The notes below the pieces were generated by a model. It saw only the letters and a program-made list of their open reading frames with translations. It was not told where the DNA came from and did no database searches. A stretch of 63,212 bases of DNA from NCBI GenBank assembly GCA_946803715.1, contig CAMPET010000163.1:91483-154694 (forward strand), given 5' to 3'. Positions 1 to 16,800 of this stretch are shown here, one piece after another. How positions within the stretch are numbered: position 1 is the stretch's first letter; every line of letters starts with the position of its first letter. This stretch comes from Beroe ovata (lineage: Eukaryota; Ctenophora; Nuda; Beroida; Beroidae). A program made the position numbers and the translations under genes.

Positions 1-690
1 TATGGCGGCCACTAACTCGGGAACTGATCATCGGATTGACGTGAAATCTTGGTTGTCCGAGTTTCTAATGGTCCTTGAGCTATGGTAGAAGTTTCAAATC
101 AATCGGTCGATCCGTTTGGGAGCTATCCTCAAATGCTCACTCAAGCTGACATGTTTTCGGTGGATAAGGCGTTATGGCGGCCACTAACTCGGGAACTGAT
201 CATCGGATTGACGTGAAATGTTGGTTGTCCGAGTTTCTCATTGTCCTTGAGTTATGGTAATAATTTCAAGTCAATCGGTTGATCCGTTTTGGAGCTATCC
301 TCAAATGCTCACTCAAACTGACATGTTTTGGGTCGATAAGGGGTTATGGTGGCCACTAACTCGGGAACTGATCATCGGATTGACGTGAAATTTTGATCGT
401 CCGAGTTTCTAATGGTCTTTGACGTACGGTAGAAGTTTCAAATCAATCGGTCGATCCGTTTGGGAGCTATCCTCAAATGCTCACTCAAGCCGACATGTTT
501 TCGGTGGATAAGGGGTTATTGCGGCCATTTACTTAGGAACTGGTCATCGGATTGACGTGAAATCTTGGGTGTCCGAGTTTTTAATGGTCCTTGAGCTATG
601 GTAGAAGTTTCAAGTCAATCGGTCGATCCGTTTGGGAGATATCCTCAAATGCTCACTCAAACTGACATGCTTTGGCTCTTAAGGTTCTTT
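1..690. repeat. 172-bp tandem satellite, four copies
   Basis: Four direct copies start at about 1, 173, 345 and 517, each opening with a tatggcggccactaac-like string and ending in a tgacatgttttsggt-like string. The spacing is 172 bp each time. Copies differ by scattered substitutions, and the last one is the most divergent and decays after about 680. There is no open frame shared by the copies. The array runs off the left edge, so its full length is unknown. It lies immediately upstream of, or inside a 5' intron of, the KIAA0930-like gene. Confidence 0.9.
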
Positions 691-780
691 TTGGGAGAAA
701 CATTGGCAATGTTTTATTCCGCCGTTTATTAGCAGGTTAACGTGAAGAATTTCAACTTCGTTTCTGTTAGTAAAATGCAG

Positions 781-2391
781 TGATCACCCTTATCAGGAAT
801 TATAACTGGATGGAGACATTCTACCTTAACATGCTCCTTCATAACTTCACATTCATGATGACTTGTGCTGTCTGTGAGCAGAAACCCCCTGGGAGCAGCA
901 AAAAACTCAAGATTTTCAGGTGAATGATCTCTCATATCCGCTGAATGATTATAATTTAGTCAAAATCGATTTCCCACTATATTATGATTGGACAAAATTC
1001 GTAGGAGTTTTAACGTGCAAGTGTATGGATCACCGAATGTTCACAAAATGAGTGGGAAAGCAAAGAAAACCTCGATATCATATCCAGACATTTACTTCTC
1101 CGTTCACAATTTCGATGAGATCTTCAATGGAATAGTCCTCACAGACAATGAAATGGTTCGTAAGTTTTTCTGATATTAGATTCGCATCCTTTTCTGCATT
1201 CCTTTCACTCAACTTGACACCCCTAATGACACCCTTAACGAATGATTTTACCAGGTTTGTGTTGAATTGGTTGCACAAGATCGGGCCAAAACTGTTCAGA
1301 TTTCCGTGTTCCTTGGGTCAGTAAGATACGAAATCCTGCGATCAACGCTTGAGAATCGGGTTAGTTAATAAGAATGCGAATTGTGCTGCATTCAGTAAAT
1401 CAATCGAAATTGCTTGTGAACCGAGGAGAAATTTATGTAGTAATCCCTGCCTGTATTACAAACGGTTTTCCTCACCCAGGCAAGTTTGAAGAGCAAGTTC
1501 CTGAAGCAGATCTCTCTGGGGTACTACGCCGGTGAACCTGCGTCCCAGTTCATTACAATGAACGGACCCAAGTGTCGGGGTAGGGTGGAGATGTGTGTCA
1601 GCTGCTTTAAACCGGATGTCAACAAGGACTTTGTTGTCAGGTAGGTGGTGTCAGCGAGAACTTTGTTTGGTGTTAACACTCAAATTATACATGTTAAGCT
1701 AAGTGTGGTGTCAAGGGAGATGACATGATGATGTCTGTTCCCAGTTTTGACCGCGAGGCAGATCATCTCGATACCGACAGCAGGGGTAGTGATGCTCTGA
1801 CGAGTAGTGTACCTATACCGGCGACAGGTTAGGTTGTTCAAATGGATCGGGCGATCGTCAAATTGTTGGAAAATTACATTCCCAATATGGATGTAGCCAC
1901 ATTATTGTGGATAATCACCTTTCCACGACCCCCTATTTTTCGTCCCTCATTCCCCGCCAAACTCCAGGGAATTCACAACTAGAACAGAACAAGTCCATGT
2001 GGCGACACTCCACACACGTGGGTGATCTTGACGGAAAGCGCCGACTCAGCAACAACACTAAGCAGAGGTAGAACTAAGTGTGATTTTATCAAGTAGTGTG
2101 ATTAGGCGGTGTGATTATCGCATGTTTTGGATACGGATTTTGGATACGGAAATCACGTTACAATAACTGTTATGAGAACTTTCCTGATCGCTGATTTGGA
2201 CTACTGAATCTATTCCGATTTCCATATTAAATCCCAGGTTTGTATCAACAAACTGGATATTCAAAGCGAGCTCTAACAATAACTACGTTAACGCACAACT
2301 TACCTACCTCACACTACGGTGGGATCAGCTCCTCGATGATCTAATGGAATGCAAGAAGATTCCCACTCTCCAATCCGGACCAAACTGTTAA
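781..2391 (+). CDS. KIAA0930: KIAA0930 homologue (DUF2045), 3' part
   Basis: Conserved animal protein of unknown function. Predicted exons are 781-919, 1005-1155, 1255-1359, 1480-1640, 1745-1827, 1968-2067 and 2238-2391 (stop TAA 2389-2391), with phases that join correctly. Family landmarks visible in order are MMTCAVCEQK, ISYPDIYF, EMVCVELVAQD, GSVRYEILR, LGYYAGEP and, near the end, NAQLTYLTLRWDQLLDDL, matching the order in vertebrate KIAA0930. The serine-rich middle (1745-2067) is shorter than I recall in the human protein. The N-terminal exons, roughly the first 100 residues of the family, are not found and probably lie left of the window, beyond the satellite. The donor at 1156 (GTTCGT) is atypical but is the only one that keeps the conserved MVCVEL join. 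Family assignment is firm; function is not known. Confidence 0.85.
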
Positions 2392-2943
2392 CTTTGGTGA
2401 CAGTGTAACGCCTGTTAACAAAGATTATTGCTGTTTCGAATTTCATAGTTACGAATTTGAGACATCAGACATGTGAGTTAGGTATTGACAATTTGTTTTC
2501 CAGATTTTTTGTTGTTTTTGTATAATCGATAATGGTACCTAAACAATTATTTTATTCACTCGATTTGGGTGTAATTTGTGTTTTTAATTATTGAACCTTG
2601 ATTTAATCAAATTGTTTTTGCGCTGTTTTATGTTCGGTCTGATATCCAGTTTAGACGATTTAGCAAATTTTTACTGGTTTTTAGGAATAATCATTCTCTG
2701 ATCTTGTTTGTTAAAATAAATATCACTCTGCGTTTTCTTGGCGACTCCTATGACGCGACAGTCAACAGTCAACACGAGTGAAATTATTCTCTAATAACAT
2801 GATTTTTGGACTGTGGCCGTTCGAGCCAATGTCCAAAAGCGACCCAACTGCGTAGTAGTGGCCCTTGTGTGTTGTAGTTGTGTTCACGACATCCGTTCAT
2901 ACGACCCGATTAACTCACCACCCTTCCTCGTAGCCTCCTCACC
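2392..2943. other. Intergenic, 3' end and COMTD1 upstream region
   Basis: AT-rich in its first two thirds, with several oligo-T runs (2500-2700) and an aaataaat-type polyadenylation-like string near 2715. The sequence becomes GC-richer from about 2800 towards the start of the next gene. Open frames here overlap the COMTD1 first exon in other frames. I see no RNA gene or mobile element. Confidence 0.5.
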
Positions 2944-3989
2944 ATGCTCGACTCTCTGCTCACCCTCCTCACCGACAAGACTGTCCTCGTATCGCTGGGA
3001 GTGGGCGTGGCCGGGACCCTCCTCACCCTCAAACTCACCACTCCTCACCTTGACAAGAACAGGAGGGGAGCAGTGCAGCAGTACTGTAACGAGCATACGA
3101 ATATCGTGGAGCCGGCTGAGTTGCAGGAGCTACGGCAGGTAGGGAGAGCTCTGAATGTCATTTGATACCAGCCTATGAAGGTCCTTTGATTGTGCGAAGA
3201 TTCTCAAGGATTGAACTAAATTCTTGGCGTATTTCTTGAATCCGTAAACTTCATCTGTCCTAATATCTTCATCACATTCCCCGATTAATCCTCTCCCCCC
3301 AGATAACATCGCAACACCCAATGGGGATGATGGAGTCTACCCAGGACGTTGGACAACTTCTTGTCTTCCTGATGAGGATGCTGAAAGCACGGACTGTGGT
3401 GGAAGTAGGGAGTTTCACGGGAGTTGCCGCGCTCAAGATGGCATATGAGTTGCCTGAGGATGGAAAGGTGGGAGGATTGTGTGATTTCCAGAGATCATGA
3501 AGGCAGTGTTATGTGAAGTATTTCGTGATTAGGGAATTACCCTCAATGTTACTCAATGTTGTAACCTCAATGTGTGACTCTCAGGTTTTTGCGCTTGACA
3601 CTGTACCCGACTACGCATCTATCGGCAAGATCCAGATCGCTAAAGCCGGTCTCCTATCGAAAGTAGAGCACCGAATCGGCCCCGCACTCGACACTCTAGT
3701 CTGTCTCAAGGAGGAGGGATACGCGGAGAAAGTTGACCTGTGTTTCATCGATGCCGATAAAACCAACTACCCTCACTACTACAAGCTTTGTCTGGATTTG
3801 CTGCGACCGGGCGGTGTGATCGTGTTTGATAACTCCCTCCTCAAGGGCAGCGTGTTGAGGCGGGACCGGTCGGGACCGGCCCTCGCCATGCACGAGACCA
3901 ACGAGAAGGGGGCGGTGGACTCACGCGTGACGAGCATGTTGCTCACCATCGGGGATGGGTGCCTCGTTCTGAGAAAACACGAGGATTAG
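2944..3989 (+). CDS. COMTD1: COMTD1-like O-methyltransferase
   Basis: S-adenosylmethionine-dependent O-methyltransferase of the caffeoyl-CoA/catechol family with an N-terminal membrane anchor. Exons are 2944-3138, 3303-3467 and 3585-3989, all phase 0, giving 254 aa, close to the usual COMTD1 length of about 260. Residues 10-30 are hydrophobic (VLVSLGVGVAGTLLTL). Motif I is VVEVGSFTGVAALKMA. The divalent-metal site is VDLCFIDADKTNY followed by VIVFDNSLLKGSV, with the aspartates and asparagine expected of this family. The last residues (TIGDGCLVLRK) match the family C-terminus. The start is chosen because it places the anchor at the N-terminus. The substrate cannot be told from sequence. Confidence 0.9.
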
Positions 3990-4405
3990 TATTGTACAGA
4001 GTATCCTTGTGTTTCGAGGAGGAAAAACGAGTTAGGAATGACTGGTTTTTGACAAGGCTTATTAATAAACGCCGCTGTATTATAATCAAAAAAGATGTAT
4101 TTTTTCAACGTAATAGTATAGTTTTGAGTTTCTTACCAATGATCGATTTTTTTATAATCAAGTTATCACAAATATGCTTTATCAAATAGTTTATAGTGTT
4201 AGTTTTTAGAATTTCCTCCGCGTAATTACCTTGTGATTTTTTTACGATAACAGATTTTTGCTAATGCGCTGATGTTTTTTATCGCCTCTGTCCCTGTTTT
4301 GATACTTGCTTCATCAACATTTTCATTGGTCAATCACTGTCACGTGATAATAACGAATTGATTTCATTGGCTCATATCTCCCCTACTCCAGGAATAATGT
4401 TATGA
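3990..4405. other. Intergenic, COMTD1 to SZRD1
   Basis: AT-rich spacer with oligo-T runs. A possible splice acceptor (ctactccag, about 4382-4390) lies just before the SZRD1 start, so a non-coding or short 5' exon of SZRD1 may sit here. A CACGTGA string lies at about 4341-4347. Nothing else is recognised. Confidence 0.45.
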
Positions 4406-4840
4406 ATGAATGGAATCAGTGAGGAGTGTAGCTGGGAGGATATCTATGACTCAGGACAATTGGACCAGCAACTAGCCAACTTCGACACAGACCATCTCGA
4501 GGCAGCCCCGCCCACGACCGAGCCCCCTCAGGGCACCTCTCTGGGGGCTGGTGGAGGGGCTGGTGGAGGGATGGTGTTGAAATCCTCCGCTGACAAACCC
4601 ATCAAGATTCTGAAGAGGAGTGAGAATAACGGAGAGGGAGAGGTGGAGAGAGTGAACCCGGAGAACCGGCAGATGATCGAGCAGAGCGTCGCGCAGCGGG
4701 AGCGGGATTACGCAGCCGCGCGGGAACGGATCATGGGCCCGCGCGCGGGAAACAGCAAGGAGAGGGGCGGCGGGCGAGGGCGGAACAACTACAGGAGAAA
4801 CCATGGCGGGAATAGCAGCAACGGACGGCAAAACGGGTGA
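4406..4840 (+). CDS. SZRD1: SUZ domain-containing protein 1-like
   Basis: Single coding exon of 144 aa. The N-terminus has the acidic SWEDIYDSGQLDQQL segment seen in SZRD1. The middle has PIKILKR, equivalent to the family's QIRILKR, followed by the SUZ-type segment SVAQRERDYAAARERIMG. The C-terminus is Arg/Gly/Asn-rich (GGGRGRNNYRR), consistent with the RNA-binding role proposed for SUZ motifs. A Gly-rich linker (GAGGGAGGGM) is present at residues 47-56. The ATG at 4406 fits the family start; an in-frame upstream extension through an acceptor at about 4390 cannot be excluded. Length is near the family's usual 130-150 aa. Confidence 0.85.
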   Translation: MNGISEECSWEDIYDSGQLDQQLANFDTDHLEAAPPTTEPPQGTSLGAGGGAGGGMVLKSSADKPIKILKRSENNGEGEVERVNPENRQMIEQSVAQRERDYAAARERIMGPRAGNSKERGGGRGRNNYRRNHGGNSSNGRQNG

Positions 4841-10316
<5,476 letters not shown>

Positions 10317-10677
10317 TAAATTGGGTGATGAATCCGACTAAAGTGTGAAAATGGATTTCCGATTTCGTATCTCACAGGTGATTAAGAGTTGAATAAGGAT
10401 GGCGAGAGTTGAAAAATGTATTTTTGTGTGTTTCAATCATCTATACACTTTTCATATATGGGAAATTGATTTCTATACTATAACGTTTCAAATTTGGATC
10501 TTATTTTATTTTTATCCCACGTAAAATAATTGTTCAATGTTCTAATTTATTCAAATATAAATGTTGAATCTTGAGTTTGTTTCGCCTATCTCAATTAACT
10601 TGAATTTAATATTTATTGTAACCATGACAACACAGACACCCCTGTTGTCACTAACGTCATCACTTATACTATAGTCC
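10317..10677. other. Intergenic, enolase to TTI2
   Basis: AT-rich 361-bp spacer with runs of A and T. It should hold the enolase 3' end and the TTI2 promoter. No recognisable element beyond AT-rich strings at 10440-10610. Confidence 0.45.
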
Positions 10678-13270
10678 ATGACGTCAGAGCGTTCTCCACT
10701 GGGCCCCACTTTGGAGGATGAAGAAGTGTTGTCGTGTGTATTCCAGTCTCTGGCTGTGGCACCACTTCTCGATATCGCCTCGGATATGGATATACAGGTT
10801 TTTGCATCGAGTGTATCGGATTTCGAGCTATCACAATATGAAAATAAACATTTCGCAAGGATTGTTTTCGACATAATTTTAGTTTTATAAATGGCCGCAG
10901 GATTTGTTGACGAGTATGAAGCAGTTACTGCTTCAGTTTTATGAGGATACAGTCAGTAGAGAAGCTATCCAAGTTCCCCTGCTCACCTTCAACAGGTAGA
11001 CACACACACAAACACTGACACACAAACACTGACACACAAACACAAACACACAAGCACTGATACTGACTTGCACGCATGCATACACACGCATACATACACT
11101 CAAAGACAGATACACAGACACACAAAAACAGATACATAGACACAAACACACACACACACACACACACACACANTCCGCCGCAGGATTGATCCCACAGTTA
11201 TCCCACTGAAGACACTAACCATCACATTCTCCGATCTGTGGAATACGCCTGATATTGATCGAGTCAAACTTTTGGATAAGTTCTTTGAGATTCTGCCAAC
11301 GTTTGAGAGCTTCCGGGAGGTTAGAAAGTCAGTGGTTCATGGTACTGACTAATCAGAATGTGACAGCAAAGTGATTTAATCTACATTTGATCCCTTCTCA
11401 CGATGTAAGTTTCAACATTTCCTCCCAGAACTTCGCCTATGAATACGATGTTTTGGAGTTCCTGTCCATCCTATTGAACAAGATTGTTGAGGACTTCAAC
11501 AGTTATAAGATAGATGACGATGCAGAACCGAATATTGGGTTGCAGGATTTCTTACTCAGCATGTTCTATATTACTCTAGATCAGGATTGGGAGATACTGG
11601 AGAAAAAGTTAGGATTTCTTGAATATGAAACCTGAATTCTGGCTGAACCGAAAGTTGAAAATCGGCCGACGCAGAATTTATTTCCGTAATATAGTTTTTT
11701 CTTCATGAATTCTGACTCAAATCGATAAATCGAAGACTCATTACGCATCCAATTCAGGTGGAACGTGAACTTCTACATGCTTGAGAAACAGCTAGTTTAC
11801 ATGATAGCTGCCCACTCACAACTTCAACAGTCAAATTCGGAGATAACTCTGAAACAGATTATAAAAACTGTCACACTTGCGTACCCTAAGATAGACTTCA
11901 ATATACTGCTAGAGTTGGGTAAGTGGTGTAAGTGACCAAGTGGTGTCAACGGTTAGTGTATAATGGTGTCAGTAGTGAAGTGTTGTGTTTCTCTCAGGAA
12001 TTTCAATGTGAAGTGGTGTCAACGGTTTTGTTCTTGACACCACTCTCTCTTGACACTACTTTTCCTTGACACCACTTTACCTTAACACCACTTTACCTTC
12101 TTACAACTCCAGGCAAAGATTTCCGTCTCAAGTGGAAATCCAAGAAACGGAATGAGCTAATCAGATCTCTTCTATTTGATCCTGAACAGCACACTGGATC
12201 TATACTGGAGAAGATGCTGGTTGAAATTATTCTGCCACTGGGTGATCAGATAAATGAGCTGAGGACACCGCGATACGTTTTCTACTGGTAAGTCGGTGTT
12301 TGTGTGATTCTCTTTGTCTGAGTTTGAATGTTGATTGAGCCTCAATATTAGCTTGAAGTGGGGATGTTCGTACGTTAGTATCAGTGTTTGTCTCAATGTT
12401 TCATATTTTGCACCTGTCTGTGTGGTCATATTGCTTTCTCTATCACAAAAATCTAACCTTATTCTCTGCAGGTTGATGTGCCACTCTAAATTCCCGTACA
12501 TCGGAATTCACCTAGACAAGCTGGCGCCGCCCTGTCTCCAACTCATCTCCAGCGCCAATCAAGAGAACAAAATCATCGGTCTCAAGTGCATTAACCTCAT
12601 GATAGAAAATGTCGGTCGAAACGAGCTCAAAGTCAACAATTTGGACAAAGTTATGTTCGATGAAATCACAAAACTATTGCAAACGCGAGAAATGGAAATT
12701 CTTGAGCTGGCAATCCCGTGTAGCTTATCATTGTTGAACCTCATTGCGGATCCACCCCATAAATCACAGGAACTATGGAAACCTAATGACTATGACATGT
12801 ATTTGTTAAGCTACTTGGAGCAAGCATCCATGGTGTACGGTGAAAATGGTAATGAACGTCGAGTACTGTATCTAAAATACTTGGAACGAATTATCGAAAC
12901 ATGTCAGAAAGCGATAATCAAGCATTTGCGATCAATAGTGACCCTGCTGATCGAGTATATGAAGGAAAGTAGTCCAGTTGAGATCAGGTTAGGTTGTATC
13001 AGGTGTTTCAGATTACTTCTCCACCATGCTTTGCCCAGGATATGTTCACATTCCATTAACATTCTTATGTCGAGTGTGAATGTTTTGGCAGAATGCCATA
13101 CGAATGGAGAAACAGAGGTTTTCAATGAGGCTCAGGAATTGGTACTGCTGCTGAAGGAGTGTTGTAATGGGGATTTAAATAAGCATCTCGAGTGTCTGAA
13201 GAGTTTTAACAATAAAGGGGTCCAAGAAATGGTATCGTATGTTCTTGATACGAAGCCTAAGGACACGTGA
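10678..13270 (+). CDS. TTI2: TELO2-interacting protein 2
   Basis: Subunit of the TELO2-TTI1-TTI2 complex, which stabilises PI3K-like kinases. Seven exons: 10678-10797, 10901-10995, 11184-11319, 11429-11607, 11758-11918, 12113-12287 and 12472-13270, all phase-consistent, giving 554 aa against about 508 in human. The large last exon carries the most family-like stretch: [31 protein letters not shown], the [14 protein letters not shown] helix and [19 protein letters not shown], an alpha-solenoid pattern of repeated amphipathic helices. The N-terminal half is weakly conserved. Intron 2 holds a CA microsatellite ending in a single-N join at 11173. Identification is from the pattern in the last exon and overall length; another HEAT-type protein is less likely. 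Confidence 0.75.
10996..11172. repeat. CA-type microsatellite in TTI2 intron 2
   Basis: Interrupted acacac runs, with acaaacactgacacac subunits, fill the intron from the donor to the single N at 11173. The intron's branch and acceptor region follows directly after the join. Confidence 0.9.
11930..12110. repeat. TGACACCACT motifs in both orientations, TTI2 intron 5
   Basis: The first half of the intron carries gtggtgtcaa on the + strand (about 11955 and 12012). The second half carries ttgacaccact or close variants four times (12034-12105). The two halves are therefore mutually complementary and could pair in the pre-mRNA. Confidence 0.75.
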
Positions 13271-13882
13271 CCCATTAGGTTTTGGGTTGTTTTTAACTTT
13301 CTATTTGATTTTTAAGTTGTGTAGTCAAGGTTTCCCATTTGAATTCCAAGGTTTTCATGAACTTTATATACGTTACTATGGCACAAATATGACAAAATAG
13401 TATACTGACAGCCTGCGCCGTGCAACACAGCAGCGAGAAAAATACAATTTTTCAGCATTTAGTCACGACCTGCGCGCACATATTTTCTTCTGCTTTGATA
13501 ATTTGACCAGCATTCTGTCTCCACTGTTTACATGTATTAACATGTTTGCTATTTAATTTTACAATGATCATGATTGTTGATAATAATAGAACCATGTACA
13601 ACTAAGATATAAGCGTAAACTCGGTTCAATTTAAGAAGGCATATATTCGACAGTATATTCATGATTCATTTCGCATCTTTGACAATGTATCAACTTCCTT
13701 CAAACACTTCTTTTAACCAAGCTATTTATCAATAGGAATCATGCCTCGATCATTGCTATTTGGAAGACAAGGAATCTCGGCGAAGTTATGGAAACACCAC
13801 ACGAAGCAATGTAACGCTCAAGGAATGAGGTGAGTGTTCATTTCCAATTCATTCTGTAATTGTTTATTTCCAGTTCATTCCA
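13271..13882. other. Intergenic, TTI2 to sushi receptor 3' ends
   Basis: Two 3' ends converge here. The sequence is AT-rich. The one coding-like stretch is 13741-13829 on the + strand, listed separately. No RNA gene is seen. Confidence 0.45.
13741..13829 (+). other. Orphan exon-like ORF, basic N-terminus
   Basis: An ATG at 13741 opens 29 codons ending at a strong donor (gag|gtgagt at 13829/13830, phase 2). The predicted peptide (MPRSLLFGRQGISAKLWK and 12 more residues) is basic with no acidic residue, as in mitochondrial targeting peptides. The phase would fit the first recognised exon of MRPL23 at 19288, but that would require a 5.4-kb intron holding the whole opposite-strand receptor gene. 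It may equally be a chance ORF. Confidence 0.25.
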
Positions 13883-16800
13883 TCACACCACATTCCCATT
13901 TTCACCCTCCTCGGCTCCCTTCTCTTGCCCAGTCTCGCCCTCTCCTTGCTCCCCTCCCTGCTCCTCTCCCTGCTTAACTCCCCCACCCTCCCCTTCTTCT
14001 CGTACTCTATCCTCTTCCTTCTTCAAGTTCTGTCGTCTCCAATACCGTGATGCTCCCACTATTCCACCCACGCTAAGTGCGATGGTGATGATGATTGTTA
14101 ACCAGATCCCCAGTTCGCCCATAGCTACTGCTTGGCACAGAGGTTGAGTGATGACGTGGGTTAGGTTCTTTGGGTTGACGTAGTAGTCACCTCTGAGGGG
14201 GAGAGGTGGTGTCAGGGGACTGGTGTCAGGGGACTGGTGTCAAGGTGTAGGAGTCGGTGTCAGAAAGTGGTGTCAAGGAGGGGTTAGTCGAATAAGTGGT
14301 GTCAAGGAAAAAGTGGTGTCAACTAACTTGCACTTGAGTTGTCCATCCTCCACGCTTGGCTCGTACCATGCCGGACAACTGTACACCACCACGGTGTCAT
14401 GTGACACCGGCGCCTCATGATCCGCCTCAACTCCGTCCGGAATCTTGGGGCATACCTTCTTCGTCACCGTGTAGTAAAACTCGCGGGTAATGCTCGGATT
14501 CCCGTCCGGAATGAACGAGAGTCGGACACAGTTGATCGTCTTTTCCGGGATTCCGTGCGTGAGGTTCGTGAATCGGCGAAAATTTGCGAATTGTTGCTCG
14601 TCGAGTTTTTCGGAAAACGGGATCGATGCTTGACTCCCAACCCAGTAGATATTGTCACGGGTGAAGTCCAGTTTAAGACTTTCTCCCACATAGGGAAGAA
14701 GATCTCTTTTCCTTTTGATACCTTTTTGTAGGACAATAGTAGGGTCATGAACTGTCCATCTACTGTTAGAATCGGAATTTATTCGTCCTTCTATCGTCAA
14801 CAAATCGAGTTTCGATATCAGCTTCACTGTCGCGATAGGAGAAAGTTTTGCATCGCCAATGAGGTCAATGATCATGGTAAACCCGTTTCCCGATAAGAAA
14901 TCCTCCTCAAACCCAAATTGGAGCGCCTCCTCGCGTGGGTGAAAGGGCATCATTTCGCTAACTCCGTTCTGAAACGCGAACTTTTTCCAGTCTGACGTAC
15001 ACCACGGCTTCACCGTATACGAGAAGTTTGTCCGCTCGTTACACGTGATCAACGTGTCGCCCTTCAGCTGGAACCGACCTCTGTCACCGCACGTGATTTT
15101 CACCTTGGTTCCGTATTTAACGGGGAACTCCTGTCCCACGGTCAAATGATCCAACTCCAACTCAACCGGGAGTGACGCACAATCCTGATATTTGTACGGA
15201 ACTTCTTTCTTCGTCACGGAGTAGTAGATATCAGGGTAGTTTCCCGTGGGTGTCTCTGTGTAGAATGAGTAGGTGGAGTGTTCGTGAACAGCGATTTTCA
15301 TCCATTGAATTGGATGGACTTTGTCACGCGCCGCGCGCATCATGGCAGCTGATTTCAGCACGTGCACTGTATTTCCCAAGTAGAAACGTGCTGTGTCCGA
15401 CTCATCTCGTCCCGTTAGATCGAGACTCATCACAGCTCCGAAGTTTCTCAGCAGAAGTTGCGACTTGTCGGAGGATTGAGCTCCGTCGCTCAGGAGGTAA
15501 GAAGTAGTGGCATCGTGACGGCTCGCGAGGTAGGAAATGTGGCGTTTTGTGTACTGCTCGATGAGGGAGGTGAGGAGGAATCGAGCCGTGCTTTGGGAGT
15601 CGAGCTTCTCTGAGGGGGATTTGGGTTGGGAGAATATCTATCCCAAACAGCTTGATGAAAGTCTGGATTCAATCGAAGTCTCGGATACTATTCAGATTTG
15701 AGACAGCCGAAGATTTAGATAGATAATCATCCTTCCTACCTGTCATGACGTCACCTAGAGCAAATATGACGTCACTAGATTTAGCAGAACTTGACAGCTG
15801 TCTTTTTAGCTTCTCACTATAGAGGAAAACCACCACGTAAAATGAATCCACGGCCGATTCGTTGAAAAATCTCATTTGAAGCATCTCATTTCGCGGATCG
15901 TAGGGTATGAAGTCTGTTGCCGCGTTAACTTTGAGCCCCTTCCAATCAACTTCACACCTGAGTGGTTGATAAGGTTGATAAGGTTGCTAAGGAAGGTTGC
16001 TAAGGAAGGTTGCTAAGGAAGGTTGCTAAGGAAGCATCATATAATTGATGCTTCTTAACCTTTTCGTCACCTGAACCGACGATTTTCGTCATTCCTACAG
16101 CTATAGTTGGGTTCAAATACCGTCATCGATCATTCCTACCTCGGTTTTGTCTCGAAGATAAAGTTGCTGCCACCGTTGCACTGTATCTCCGTGTCTCCCT
16201 TCAACTCCAGGGTCTCGTTCACACACTTCACTGCCACTTTAGTGCCGTAGTTAATCGGGAAAGTGGCTTCTGAGGAACATGACTATGTAAGTACATTTTT
16301 CATGATTTCGTAGAATTCCTTTGATCTTCAAGCCGGATTTCGTGTATGCGGTATAAGCCGTTGGTAGTGCGACTTTACTAAGTCTTCTGTCAGCATAAAC
16401 TTATACTGGAAAAAGTTAGTGCAGCCTTCCAGTAACACTGATGTGACACTAGGTATGTGTTTTGCACACTGTGTCATGGATCTCAGAAAATCAGGAGATT
16501 CTAATCAAGATCGGAATATTCGAGTCTGGAATTGTGACTTTATTGTGGAAAATGCGATTACTACAAGATGGAAGAACCATCTACAGAACTGGACCATGAA
16601 CATTTCTCAGTTGTGCTGGTGAGGATTGAGGAATAGTCCTCACCACCAATTATCCAACTCACCAGCAAGCTCCACTCCGCGGATATCTAGATCTGGCTCG
16701 AGATGAGTACAGTCCGGCATGCAGGGAGACTGTCCACCAAACTGTCCTCCCATACAGAGCAGATCGAGGGGGGAATCTCGCCCAGCATCGTTAGTGTGCC

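Noticed and set aside
10925..11169. Cys/Val-rich ORFs on the minus strand
   Set aside because: The CA/TG microsatellite in a TTI2 intron translated in two frames.
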